From Chitinophaga sp. H8 (lineage in GTDB: Bacteria > Bacteroidota > Bacteroidia > Chitinophagales > Chitinophagaceae): a stretch of 64,000 nucleotides of DNA. A program made the position numbers and the translations under genes. Shown here piece after piece: positions 27,481 through 34,914 of the stretch. Position 1 is the stretch's first letter. Each line of letters begins with the position of its first letter. The notes under the pieces were generated by a model that was not told the origin of the DNA, searched no databases, and saw only the letters and a program-made list of their open reading frames with translations. The stretch is taken from positions 1 through 64,000 of the forward strand of contig NZ_JBEXAC010000003.1 of the NCBI RefSeq assembly GCF_040567655.1, read 5' to 3'.

Positions 27481-27574
27481 GCCAAAGCGGAGGCAAAAGT
27501 AATAGCCTTTTTGTTATTTTCCAAATTGCTACAATTTATACTAAGCACTAACGAAGTTTGTACCTGGGTCATCA

Positions 27575-28267
27575 TTAAGTATTAAGTACTAACATTAGCC
27601 CTTTACTGTGGAAAGATTCTAGCCTTATGATAGGGTCAAGCGAAAAGTGTTTGCGTAACCGGGTTAAATAAACGTCCATGCTGCGTCCAGCAAAAAAATC
27701 ATTGATCCCCCACACATGCGTTAATACAAACTCCCTTGTTAGCTTTTTGTTAGCATGTTCGCAAAGAAAACGTAATAAGTCTGCTTCCTTGGGGGGAAGT
27801 TGGATACTAAGAGAAGAGGCCGTATGAAATATTCGTAACTCACTGTAGTCAAAAGTAAGCTCCCCCATATTATAAGTTAATTTCCTGTCACTTTGCAGCA
27901 GTCTGCTTCTTTTTAAGAATACTTCTATCCTCATCAATAATTCTACCAGGTTAAAGGGCTTAATCATGTAATCATCGCCGCCAATTTCAAACCCGTAAAT
28001 TCTGTCTTGTTCCTGGTAACGGGCGGATGAGAAAATAATAGGTATGTTTTCATTGTGGCTACGTATCTTCTGTGTTAGCTGGAATCCATCCATTTTAGGC
28101 ATTACAATATCTAAAATGCAAAGGTCAAAAGTGTGATCTTGATACGTTTCCCATCCTTCTTGCCCATTCAGGCAATGTATTACCTCATGGTCTGCCCTTT
28201 CCAAATGTCGTTTTACTACTCTAGCGAAAAACTCATCATCCTCTACTAATAGGATAGCTGCTTTCAT
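27575..28267 (-). CDS. Orphan OmpR/PhoB-type response regulator
   Basis: A 230-residue protein with an intact receiver domain (acidic pair Asp10-Asp11, phosphoacceptor Asp53 in LDIVMPKMDG, Ser80/Ser81, Lys103 in IKPF) and a C-terminal winged-helix DNA-binding domain (LTREFVLTHVWGINDFFAGRSMDVYLTRLRKHF). It should activate or repress transcription on phosphorylation. No histidine kinase is encoded on the island, so it must be phosphorylated by a host kinase or act without one. It is the last gene before the left end, 40 nt downstream of the small membrane-protein gene. Confidence 0.9.
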   Translation of the reverse strand: MKAAILLVEDDEFFARVVKRHLERADHEVIHCLNGQEGWETYQDHTFDLCILDIVMPKMDGFQLTQKIRSHNENIPIIFSSARYQEQDRIYGFEIGGDDYMIKPFNLVELLMRIEVFLKRSRLLQSDRKLTYNMGELTFDYSELRIFHTASSLSIQLPPKEADLLRFLCEHANKKLTREFVLTHVWGINDFFAGRSMDVYLTRLRKHFSLDPIIRLESFHSKGLMLVLNT

Positions 28268-28307
28268 ATTTAGGGGTGGTTGGTTCCTTCATGGAGGGCT
28301 TATTGTG

Positions 28308-28463
28308 TTAATTCTGTATTCTACTGATTATCTCTAGGAGCTTAACAACCTCATTATGATGAATAGAGGAGCTAATCAATAGGCCACAGGAAAAGCCGGT
28401 AACAAAAACGATGATACAGAAGATAATAAGCAAATACCAGTCATGCTTTTTTCCCTCATCCAT
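28308..28463 (-). CDS. 51-residue single-pass membrane protein
   Basis: A short frame with ATG at 28463: MDEGKKHDW, then one hydrophobic helix (about residues 10-31, YLLIIFCIIVFVTGFSCGLL), then a polar helical tail HHNEVVKLLEIISRIQN. The clean N-in/C-out layout, the position 40 nt ahead of the response regulator on the same strand and the small gap argue for a real gene. It may form an operon with the regulator, perhaps as a signal or membrane-tethering partner. Function unknown. Confidence 0.6.
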   Translation of the reverse strand: MDEGKKHDWYLLIIFCIIVFVTGFSCGLLISSSIHHNEVVKLLEIISRIQN

Positions 28464-28588
28464 TGTTGCAAGGCTTTAGTAATAAAAGATGATGCGCCTA
28501 TTACGCTTGTTAAAAAGAAATATAAGGAGAGTAAACCGGGGCTTTAGGATAGACATAAAAAAGGCGCGGTACTCAACTTGCCGCCAGG

Positions 28589-28690
28589 AGCCAGTAGGAA
28601 GGCTATGCGCAGACAAGAAGAGCCCACGCCAAAACGTGAGCCCCTTCCTTTTTGTCTAAGCGCATTGGAAATTTCCTACTTTTCCTGGCT
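28589..28690. ncRNA. Long imperfect hairpin, candidate structured RNA or DNA site
   Basis: Blocks AGCCAG, TAGGAA, ATGCGC, AGACAA, GAAG and CACG on the left arm recur as their complements in reverse order on the right arm (CGTG, CTTCC, TTGTCT, GCGCAT, TTCCTA, CTGGCT). This makes a hairpin of about 100 nt with an apical CCAAAA loop (28629-28634) and small bulges on one arm. The compensated, collinear complementarity suggests selection for a fold. It could be a small RNA, a packaging or mobilisation site or a replication origin. Confidence 0.5.
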
Positions 28691-28823
28691 AGATTCAAAA
28701 GAAGCAGCTTCTAAATATTGTCAGAAGTGCAAATATATAATTATAATTAACAAAGCATTAATAGCTATTCAGTTATAGCTATACTACCTTGTTGAATATT
28801 TTTTACTAAGATAAGAAAAAATA

Positions 28824-28855
28824 TTAAATACCCATGCTATAACATGGGTATTTAA
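28824..28855. promoter_or_regulatory. 13-bp perfect palindrome upstream of Xre gene (operator candidate)
   Basis: TTAAATACCCATG (28824-28836) and CATGGGTATTTAA (28843-28855) are perfect inverted arms around CTATAA. There is no T-run afterwards, so a terminator is unlikely. It lies 55 nt before the Xre ATG, in the divergent promoter region, where an autoregulated repressor site would be expected. Confidence 0.55.
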
Positions 28856-28910
28856 TGCATGGATATTAATAACAGGTAACATAGAAGTACGGCGAGGGGT
28901 AATTTTAAGA

Positions 28911-29237
28911 ATGGCACGGCGGATATTAAAGAAAAAAGCAGAACGGAAAAAACCATATCCAGTAACGGAGGAAAAATTAAATCTGGCCCTGGGGCTTCTT
29001 GCTGAAAGATTGAAATCAGTACGGGATGCGCAAGGCTTCACGTCCTATGAGCATTTTGCCAATGATCTAGAAATTTCTCGGTCACAATATGGGAAGTATG
29101 AAGCTGGAGACACGGACATACGTTTTTTGTCCTTGGTAAAAATCATCTTAGGAATGGGGCTTCCATTATCAGATTTTTTTAAGAAAGGGTTTGAAGCTCT
29201 TACTGTTGATGAGTCTAATGCCCAAAAGGGTAATTAA
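28911..29237 (+). CDS. Xre-family HTH regulator
   Basis: A 108-residue protein with a very basic N-terminus (RRILKKKAERKKPYP) and an Xre/Cro-C1 helix-turn-helix at about residues 40-85 (FANDLEISRSQYGKYEAGDTDIRFLSLVKII). The fold and the adjacent palindrome suggest a lysogeny-type repressor that controls the divergent genes and itself. It is the only clearly rightward gene of the island. Confidence 0.85.
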   Translation: MARRILKKKAERKKPYPVTEEKLNLALGLLAERLKSVRDAQGFTSYEHFANDLEISRSQYGKYEAGDTDIRFLSLVKIILGMGLPLSDFFKKGFEALTVDESNAQKGN

Positions 29238-29242
29238 CTTTT

Positions 29243-29554
29243 TCATATTAATGAAAGTAACTTCTTCGTGGATGCCCAATAATTAGCAACTTCAACCCAG
29301 AGCCTGGTATATTGATCAACATAAGTTTTAACTTTTTCTGTTAAAAATTCGTGGTCTATATTAGTTCCAATATCCTCAGAAATCGTCCAAAAATAATCTA
29401 ATAAGACAACAGGTACAGGATCAGCTTTGATGAAAAATGGTATAAAGCATAACTCTCCATTTACATTAATTATTTGTAGAAATAGCTCGCCCGCTAAATG
29501 TGGCTGGCCTAAAAATAAGATGCAAACTATCTCCCCTTCATTATAAATTGCCAT
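29243..29554 (-). CDS. Island protein, unknown function
   Basis: A 103-residue protein with hydrophobic N-terminal strands (EGEIVCILFLGQPHLAGELFLQIINVNG) and an amphipathic C-terminal helix region (VKTYVDQYTRLWVEVANYW). It is convergent with the Xre gene (5-nt gap) and lies just downstream of the mini-CRISPR in the leftward transcription unit. I recognise no family. Composition is that of a folded protein, so I keep it. Confidence 0.5.
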   Translation of the reverse strand: MAIYNEGEIVCILFLGQPHLAGELFLQIINVNGELCFIPFFIKADPVPVVLLDYFWTISEDIGTNIDHEFLTEKVKTYVDQYTRLWVEVANYWASTKKLLSLI

Positions 29555-29645
29555 GATTGCATATTATACTTAATTCAAAACTTGATTGTTAATTACCAGT
29601 TAACCAATGAAAAAAGCATCCCTTTGGATCACTAATAAATTGGCG

Positions 29646-29808
29646 GTGTAGATTCCTTTACGGTACAATTAAAACTCGCGGTGAGTTTAATATCGCTTTC
29701 CTACGAAGCATTTTCTTTCTATTCCTTTACTGTACAATAAAAACGTGAAGCATCCACCTGCCCGCTCGACTCTCGCTAGTTTCTATTCCTTCAGGGCTTA
29801 ATTAAAGT
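29646..29808 (-). CRISPR. Cas-less mini-CRISPR array: three degenerate 30-nt repeats, two spacers
   Basis: Three 30-nt units lie at 29646-29675, 29715-29744 and 29779-29808, separated by unrelated 39-nt and 34-nt spacers. The shared core is ATTCCTTTAC..GTACAAT..AAAAC; unit 1 matches unit 2 at 24/30 positions and unit 3 matches unit 2 at 20/30. On the minus strand the unit reads GTTTTAATTGTAC...AAAGGAATAGAAA(C/G), like type I-B/III repeats. The outer units keep their spacer-proximal halves and decay at the outer halves. There are no cas genes in the window. The array lies between two leftward genes and could be read through from upstream. Confidence 0.68.
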
Positions 29809-29824
29809 AAGCAAAAGTACTATT

Positions 29825-30418
29825 CTATTTCCTTTTGCACATTGCATTAATAAAATCCTTTTCGCTCACTCCCTCCGCTGCTTTTAACTGTACCATAATC
29901 TTTAGATATCGCTTTGTTGGTTTACCTTTATAAAACATCCTAAAGTGCCTGCTGTACAATTCCTCATATAATTTATCAACGCGGAAAGCTGGGCCGTATA
30001 CCTTTTCTAAATCCCGGTACTTTTTAGACTGTATTTGTTTTTCGTAGTAACCATTTATAGCTGATCGGTGGAGAAAGTAATCATCATATTGGTACAGCTT
30101 CCGACAAAGTTTATTTGTAAATGGGCAAAGGAAATACCAAACATAACCCTTACCTAAATTGCTGGCAGCCTTTATAAGGAGAACATTGTACTTAATAGCC
30201 TTTTCCTTGTTAACAGTGTACGATAGGGTCAAATAGGCTTCGTTATCATTAATCACTACAATTAAACCTATACAGCCATTGGGGTTACCATTACGGCTCC
30301 AAGTTAAAGTGCCAGTTTTCCAGGTGTTAGGCTCCAGGTACTTCCATTTACGAAGATCAGTAATAGAAATACTCTTTCTTTCTTCAAATGTCGTTGGATA
30401 TTTACCTATTCGTGCCAT
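29825..30418 (-). CDS. Island protein with partial zinc-ribbon-like motif
   Basis: A 197-residue protein. Residues about 30-85 are beta-rich (WSRNGNPNGCIGLIVVINDNEAYLTLSYTV). They are followed by WYFLCPFTNKLCRKLYQ (Cys98, Cys105) and a basic helix with HRSAINGYYEKQIQSKKYR. The layout resembles small phage and prophage proteins in which a CxxC-type ribbon precedes a 'Y.SQ' helix, but one cysteine pair is absent. Nucleic-acid binding is a reasonable inference. The start at 30418 is preceded by a palindrome (30518-30534). The stop is 17 nt upstream of the mini-CRISPR on the transcribed strand. Confidence 0.55.
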   Translation of the reverse strand: MARIGKYPTTFEERKSISITDLRKWKYLEPNTWKTGTLTWSRNGNPNGCIGLIVVINDNEAYLTLSYTVNKEKAIKYNVLLIKAASNLGKGYVWYFLCPFTNKLCRKLYQYDDYFLHRSAINGYYEKQIQSKKYRDLEKVYGPAFRVDKLYEELYSRHFRMFYKGKPTKRYLKIMVQLKAAEGVSEKDFINAMCKRK

Positions 30419-30517
30419 GTTATTATTTTCAAACCGAAATTATTAGGGAATGTTCCTTTTATCTTCACTTCAATGTTAGTATTTGTTAAGGTGTGGGTAG
30501 TAATAGCCCCCTAAAAG

Positions 30518-30534
30518 GTGTCACATTATGACAC
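30518..30534. promoter_or_regulatory. GTGTCA-N5-TGACAC palindrome
   Basis: Two perfect 6-bp inverted arms separated by 5 nt lie in the 123-nt gap between the primase stop and the start of the 197-residue gene. This is a size and position suited to a dimeric repressor site for the transcript that includes the mini-CRISPR. Confidence 0.4.
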
Positions 30535-30541
30535 ATAATTG

Positions 30542-31867
30542 CTAAGGAATTTTGGTATCCGCCATATACACCAGGCAATCGCTACCGTTTATTTGCCCCT
30601 TTCGGAACAATTTATTAAAAGTGTGCTCAATCATCCTTAAAAGACCGTTGTTTATGGTCAATAGATGACCCGCAGCATTAAATAATATATCACCATTGCC
30701 CTTATTTTGCCCTATTTTAAGGGAAAAAGAGGTTATTATACAGTTTTCAAAACGTGCTCCCAGGTGTGTAATACAAACTAGGTTGGTAACGGTATATACT
30801 TGGTCATTCAGGTATAATAAGTAATCAGGTTCAGGCTCTACATTGCTGCTCTTTGTAGTATCCTGAAATAACCTGAAATCAAAACGGGTTAAATAATCCC
30901 GGAGGTCAAGCCCTTTTAGTCTTTCTTCATTGTTAGCAGCTCTTTCCAATAAGTCCGATACTGTAAATGTAGTTATGTGTGTAAGCTCTTTTACTTTCTT
31001 GTTCCATAAGTCATACGCTTTACCATCTTTTGATATGTCAGGGAATAGATAAACCTGTCTGCCCTTTAGAGCCTGGCATCTTTCCGCCGTTAAATAGGAT
31101 AAACTACCTATGGCAAGCCAGGTAAAAGCAGGCAAATATACACTGGCGACTATAGCCGTGGCCGGAGCTTCCACAATGGCTACCGGTTTAGCCTGGTTAC
31201 TTTTTAAAAGGTGTTCGCCAAATAGGCAGCTAACATAATTACCTTGTTCCTGGTATTCTATTAGCCAACCTGGTACCGGCAGATTCTCCTTTTCCTGTTT
31301 GCACTTAAATATAGTATGTACCCACGAAGTGCAGCTTTTCTGTTCCCCATCGGTATTAATACGTTTGGCAGTATGCCCGACGTCATCAAATAGCTTTACC
31401 TGACCGGCCCGGATATTACCATTAATATCAATAAACCAAAACACGGTAGCTCCATACCACCGGCTATTTGATGTACCTAAATGATAGGTAGCAATCAATT
31501 CCTTTGTTTTATCAGTACCAAATAAGCGGAGGAGATATAATACAAATTTGTTTTGCTCATATGCTTTCCTGCTTTGCCTTAAAAGGTTAAAAGGTATGTA
31601 GGTTGGGGATGTTTTAACCTTCGGTTTTATCAACCGATTATTATAAGTAGGGAATATCCATTTTGGGACGTTCTTTAACTGTGCTATTGTGCCAACATCA
31701 GGCTTTAGGATGTACCCGCAGTTTACTTCCCTATCACAGCGTCCAAACTGATCCGGTAAGTACTGTTTAGTTTTATTGTCAACAAACCTAACAAACCGTT
31801 TCTTACCACAACCGGGACAAAGATGCTTTCTATTTCCTACCTCCAAAGAATATCTATACTCCACCAT
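30542..31867 (-). CDS. TOPRIM-type primase with N-terminal zinc ribbon
   Basis: A 441-residue protein when started at ATG 31867, preferred because the family-like opening YRYSLEVGNRKHLCPGCGKK follows directly. An ATG at 31921 would add 18 Cys/Arg-rich residues from within an inverted repeat. The N-terminal zinc ribbon (CPGC...CDREVNCGY) is followed by a linker and a TOPRIM-like core (VEAPATAIVAS with the catalytic Glu, then FPDISKDGKAYD with the acidic pair). It should prime island DNA replication with the adjacent SF3 helicase. This DUF6371-type arrangement is frequent in Bacteroidota mobile elements. Confidence 0.78.
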   Translation of the reverse strand: MVEYRYSLEVGNRKHLCPGCGKKRFVRFVDNKTKQYLPDQFGRCDREVNCGYILKPDVGTIAQLKNVPKWIFPTYNNRLIKPKVKTSPTYIPFNLLRQSRKAYEQNKFVLYLLRLFGTDKTKELIATYHLGTSNSRWYGATVFWFIDINGNIRAGQVKLFDDVGHTAKRINTDGEQKSCTSWVHTIFKCKQEKENLPVPGWLIEYQEQGNYVSCLFGEHLLKSNQAKPVAIVEAPATAIVASVYLPAFTWLAIGSLSYLTAERCQALKGRQVYLFPDISKDGKAYDLWNKKVKELTHITTFTVSDLLERAANNEERLKGLDLRDYLTRFDFRLFQDTTKSSNVEPEPDYLLYLNDQVYTVTNLVCITHLGARFENCIITSFSLKIGQNKGNGDILFNAAGHLLTINNGLLRMIEHTFNKLFRKGQINGSDCLVYMADTKIP

Positions 31868-31895
31868 AAAAAATACTTTTTGTTTGGGCCTACAT

Positions 31896-31949
31896 TTGCT
31901 ACACCTCCTACACCAGGTCATTTATTAATTGGTGTAGGAGGTGTAGCAA
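31896..31949. repeat. 20-bp perfect inverted repeat between primase and helicase genes
   Basis: TTGCTACACCTCCTACACCA (31896-31915) is exactly inverted at 31930-31949, separated by 14 nt. Each arm itself contains two copies of CTACACC or its complement, so four GGTGTAG-like words are arranged as inverted pairs. There is no T-run, so a terminator is unlikely. Position between two replication genes makes an iteron-type origin or an operator plausible. Confidence 0.65.
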
Positions 31950-31956
31950 GTGCAGC

Positions 31957-33585
31957 TTATAAAACATCTTTTATTTTTTCAATAAACAGAGCCATACCGT
32001 AGTTTTTGCGTTCTATCACAAAATTGTGATTGCGTAGCCGTTCACTAAATGTCTTTATAGAACAGGCCCGGTAACCACTATCAATGCAGTAAATCCGGTA
32101 TTCGCTGAATAGGTCTTTAAGTGGTCTGCTTTCATAAGAAGAACTTTGATAGCCCTCATCTTCCAGGAACATTTGTACGCTATCGGATTGCTTTTTATAC
32201 TGTTCTACCTGCAACCTGGCTGCTTCGCAAGGAGAAAATTTCTTTTGTTTTAATAGTCGGTGTAGTCCTTCCAATACCCAATTAAACACCCCTGATAGCT
32301 CCGTTGCAATGATCTTTTTTGATAGCTCTTTGTCTTGTTCTCCTTCCGGAATGGTAATATCAAAGGGAACAATCATAAAGCGCCGAAAGAAAGCGTTTGA
32401 CTGTTCTACATCCCTGGGCAATTCGTTACAATTAAATATTAGCTTGGCATAATGAGTAAGGGTAAAAGGCTCACCATAGGGTAACCGGGCCTCTACTGGT
32501 TCTCCTGATACTAATTGTTTGAAAATGGCGGCTTCCAGGTGCCCGTTTATTTCACTGGCATAGTTTACCAGCATATTAGCCAGTTTGGCCCGGAAATAGC
32601 CGGTTTCATTGGTAAGGCTCTGTAAGGAATAACTACTAACATTCTCTTTCCCTAATAGTGCATTCACAATTTCAAAAAACACTGATTTTCCATTGGCCCC
32701 ACTGCCAAATAGTAGCAGTGTTTTTTCCAGCTTTAAAGCCCCATGTGGTATAAATACATATCCCAGGTATTCAGCTAGTATATACTGGCGTTGTTTGTCG
32801 GGGAGTACCTTATTAAGATATGCTTCAAACAAAGGAGCCCTGGCATTACTATTATATTCAAAAGGTAGTTGGTAGGTAATAAAATCCTCTCTGGAAAACC
32901 CCCTTAATTTGGTTCCTTTGGGTGTGATTTCAAAGGTGCCATTTTGCAGATTCACTAAAACCATATCGGTGGGCCTGTGCGGGGTAGGCAGATTGGCGGC
33001 TGCCAAAAACTGCTTATGTAAATGATCCTTAAACTGATAAAACCGGCTTTTATATTTATCCAGGCCCATTTTTTCGCTGGCCATACCTAAAAAGGTTTTT
33101 AGTTCCTCTACATCAAGCAGACACCAGTAAGCCCCATTATACAGGTAAACAAAATCATGATTCCGGCAAATACCCCACCGATTGTCAATTGCCAGTCTTA
33201 ATATTTCTTCAATGGTGATAATTAAATAATGGGGATGCTTTAATTTACGTTTGTCAAGCTGGGCTTGTACATCTTTGATTTGTGCCCTTATTGCAGGATC
33301 ATCTTTAAATTGTCCATTAGGCCCAATTAATTGCTTTTCCAGCTTTTCCAGTTCATCGCGTTTACGTTCTATATCAGGAAAAGCCAGCAATTGAAAATCT
33401 ACCTTTTGTACCTTTTCCAGTAGTTCGCTTAATACTTCACTATGTTGCAACGGAGCCCCTGTTTTTAACAATTCAGATGCATGGGATAAGATGGACGCGG
33501 GTGTTATTGCCGAATTATTGCCGATCTCAGCAAATAAAAACTGGTCTTGTTCGGTGAAATCGGGGGTAATATTATGCTCTTTCAT
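31957..33585 (-). CDS. P4-family SF3 helicase / D5-type replication protein
   Basis: A 542-residue protein with a helical N-terminus (about 1-130), a D5_N-like region (YLYNGAYWCLLDVEELKTFLG), and an SF3 helicase with Walker A GSGANGKS (294-301), motif B in ANMLVNYASEI and motif C KLIFNCNELP. It ends with a winged-helix-like C-terminus. It resembles the helicase half of the phage P4 alpha protein, the initiator of satellite replication. Here the primase activity is provided by the next gene. It should melt the origin and unwind island DNA. Confidence 0.9.
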   Translation of the reverse strand: MKEHNITPDFTEQDQFLFAEIGNNSAITPASILSHASELLKTGAPLQHSEVLSELLEKVQKVDFQLLAFPDIERKRDELEKLEKQLIGPNGQFKDDPAIRAQIKDVQAQLDKRKLKHPHYLIITIEEILRLAIDNRWGICRNHDFVYLYNGAYWCLLDVEELKTFLGMASEKMGLDKYKSRFYQFKDHLHKQFLAAANLPTPHRPTDMVLVNLQNGTFEITPKGTKLRGFSREDFITYQLPFEYNSNARAPLFEAYLNKVLPDKQRQYILAEYLGYVFIPHGALKLEKTLLLFGSGANGKSVFFEIVNALLGKENVSSYSLQSLTNETGYFRAKLANMLVNYASEINGHLEAAIFKQLVSGEPVEARLPYGEPFTLTHYAKLIFNCNELPRDVEQSNAFFRRFMIVPFDITIPEGEQDKELSKKIIATELSGVFNWVLEGLHRLLKQKKFSPCEAARLQVEQYKKQSDSVQMFLEDEGYQSSSYESRPLKDLFSEYRIYCIDSGYRACSIKTFSERLRNHNFVIERKNYGMALFIEKIKDVL

Positions 33586-33588
33586 CCT

Positions 33589-33885
33589 TTATCCCCTTTT
33601 TGCCTTAATAGACTTTATTTCATTTAATGCCTGTTCAAGTTCTGCGCGTTTATATCGTACACGTGTACCAATACGATAGCCGACAATTTTACCAGTTTTG
33701 GTAAAGTCTGAAAGGGTGGGAAGTGAAATGCCGAGGAAAACGGCTGCTTCCTTACGGGTTATTAATTCTGTCAGATTGGGTTGGGTAATACTATCTAATC
33801 TCTTAGATAGTTCCATCCTTACAGAATCACAAATAACTGCCTTTAACTGCTCTAACGGGATGGGTGATAAAATTAAATTTTCCAT
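33589..33885 (-). CDS. AlpA/excisionase-type HTH protein
   Basis: A 98-residue protein; ATG 33885 is preferred over 33903. The C-terminal half is a MerR-like HTH_17 fold (LITRKEAAVFLGISLPTLSDFTKTGKIVGYRIGTRVRYKRAEL), typical of AlpA or excisionase-like proteins. It starts 3 nt upstream of the helicase gene in the same transcript direction. It may act as directionality factor or activator of the replication genes. TTGTATC-N5-GATACAA lies over the start codon (33885-33903) as a possible autoregulatory site. Confidence 0.82.
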   Translation of the reverse strand: MENLILSPIPLEQLKAVICDSVRMELSKRLDSITQPNLTELITRKEAAVFLGISLPTLSDFTKTGKIVGYRIGTRVRYKRAELEQALNEIKSIKAKRG

Positions 33886-33959
33886 TGTATCGATTTGATA
33901 CAAAGTTGCCTCTGCTTTATTCCTTTTACTGTCGGGGAACTCTCGGTTACTCTCGGTTT

Positions 33960-34829
33960 TTATCTTTTCAACTCACTTCTATGGGGTATTCTTTGGAAAC
34001 GATCTATAACGGTGGGATCACTGATTGGGAAACGGTCTTTGTGCAAAAGCTTTCCCAGGCTTTCTTTGGTTGGGTTGTGCCCTGTAAAATTGAACATGTT
34101 TAATAATTGTTCTGCCGTGCGTTCACCAAATGGTGTGGGCTGCTGTAAATACCCTTTTTCTATCAATAGGTCAACTACAAGTGCAAGATGGGCCGGAGTT
34201 CCGCACCAGGTTAGTTTGTAAGTATAATGGGAATCTTCCTCATGCGTCCTATTATTATCTAATTCTAAATTGCTTAAACGCTCAATATTCTCATTAACTA
34301 CTTTTATCTTCTCTATAACACCAAGGTTAGTTAGTTCATCATGAAAATGACTACTATCTATTAAATCAAAACCATCGAAATCAATATGTTTGCATTTTAT
34401 CCAATATGTTGCCCATTTTTCAAAATGTTTTACTATAAAGTAGAACATATTCTCTCTTGAATGTGATTTTAGCTTATGTGTGTATCCTGATTCTTCCCTT
34501 TGTAAAAGGTTGCTTTTCAAGTCATTTAATTCATCATATAATAGGTTTAGCTGCCTATCTAAAATGGCAGGTTCTAATAATAATTTGTTCTCTATTTCTA
34601 TCTCATGGGAATACCTATAGCTTTCAATTGCACTTTTGATATAAAATTCAAGTGCCTTGCATATTTCATCACAGTAAGGCTTGGATGCGTAAAAGACTTT
34701 ATTGCCTTTGTGGATATTCAAATAGTAGCAAAATTCATCACTAAAGGGAATGTATGGTGATTTATCAAATTGAGCTTTTGTTATTAGCTGTTTTTCATTT
34801 AATAAAAGGTTAATAGTCTTACTGTCCAT
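33960..34829 (-). CDS. RteC-like regulatory protein
   Basis: A 289-residue protein. The helical N-terminus contains IPFSDEFCYYLNIHKGNKVFY. The C-terminal third (YTYKLTWCGTPAHLALVVDLLIEKGYLQ, then AEQLLNMFNFTG) matches the layout of RteC-type proteins, where a winged region reads 'L.W.G....LAELIY.L...G'. RteC of CTnDOT activates excision genes. An analogous role in island excision, beside integrase and AlpA-type gene, is inferred. Confidence 0.68.
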   Translation of the reverse strand: MDSKTINLLLNEKQLITKAQFDKSPYIPFSDEFCYYLNIHKGNKVFYASKPYCDEICKALEFYIKSAIESYRYSHEIEIENKLLLEPAILDRQLNLLYDELNDLKSNLLQREESGYTHKLKSHSRENMFYFIVKHFEKWATYWIKCKHIDFDGFDLIDSSHFHDELTNLGVIEKIKVVNENIERLSNLELDNNRTHEEDSHYTYKLTWCGTPAHLALVVDLLIEKGYLQQPTPFGERTAEQLLNMFNFTGHNPTKESLGKLLHKDRFPISDPTVIDRFQRIPHRSELKR

Positions 34830-34914
34830 CTCGCGTAGATTAAATAGGTAATTGTCATATAACAGTGATAGTTAACTCTAACCTAAATAATTACTACGCA
34901 ACCTATCGGCAGTA

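Larger units (their letters stand above)
28464..28910. other. Divergent intergenic region of the island
   Basis: These 447 nt separate the leftward membrane-protein/response-regulator pair from the rightward Xre gene. They contain a long imperfect hairpin (28589-28690) and a perfect 13-bp palindrome (28824-28855). No credible coding frame is seen; a 66-codon plus-strand frame across the hairpin has no initiation context and is Lys/Ile-skewed at its end. Confidence 0.6.

Noticed and set aside
27321-27575. 84-codon minus-strand frame next to the response regulator
   Set aside because: It crosses the bidirectional terminator and the left attachment repeat, so it would be a product of integration rather than a gene.
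28578-28778. 66-codon plus-strand frame over the long hairpin
   Set aside because: Composition is explained by the inverted repeat and ends in low-complexity Ile/Lys; no start context.
29819-29850. Possible fourth CRISPR unit (TTCTATTTCCTTTTG)
   Set aside because: It needs an insertion to align, overlaps the coding 3' end at 29825 and the spacing would be too short for a spacer.
31868-31921. N-terminal extension of the primase from ATG 31921
   Set aside because: The 18 extra residues are encoded within the inverted repeat and are Cys/Arg-rich; ATG 31867 gives the family-like start. Not fully excluded.
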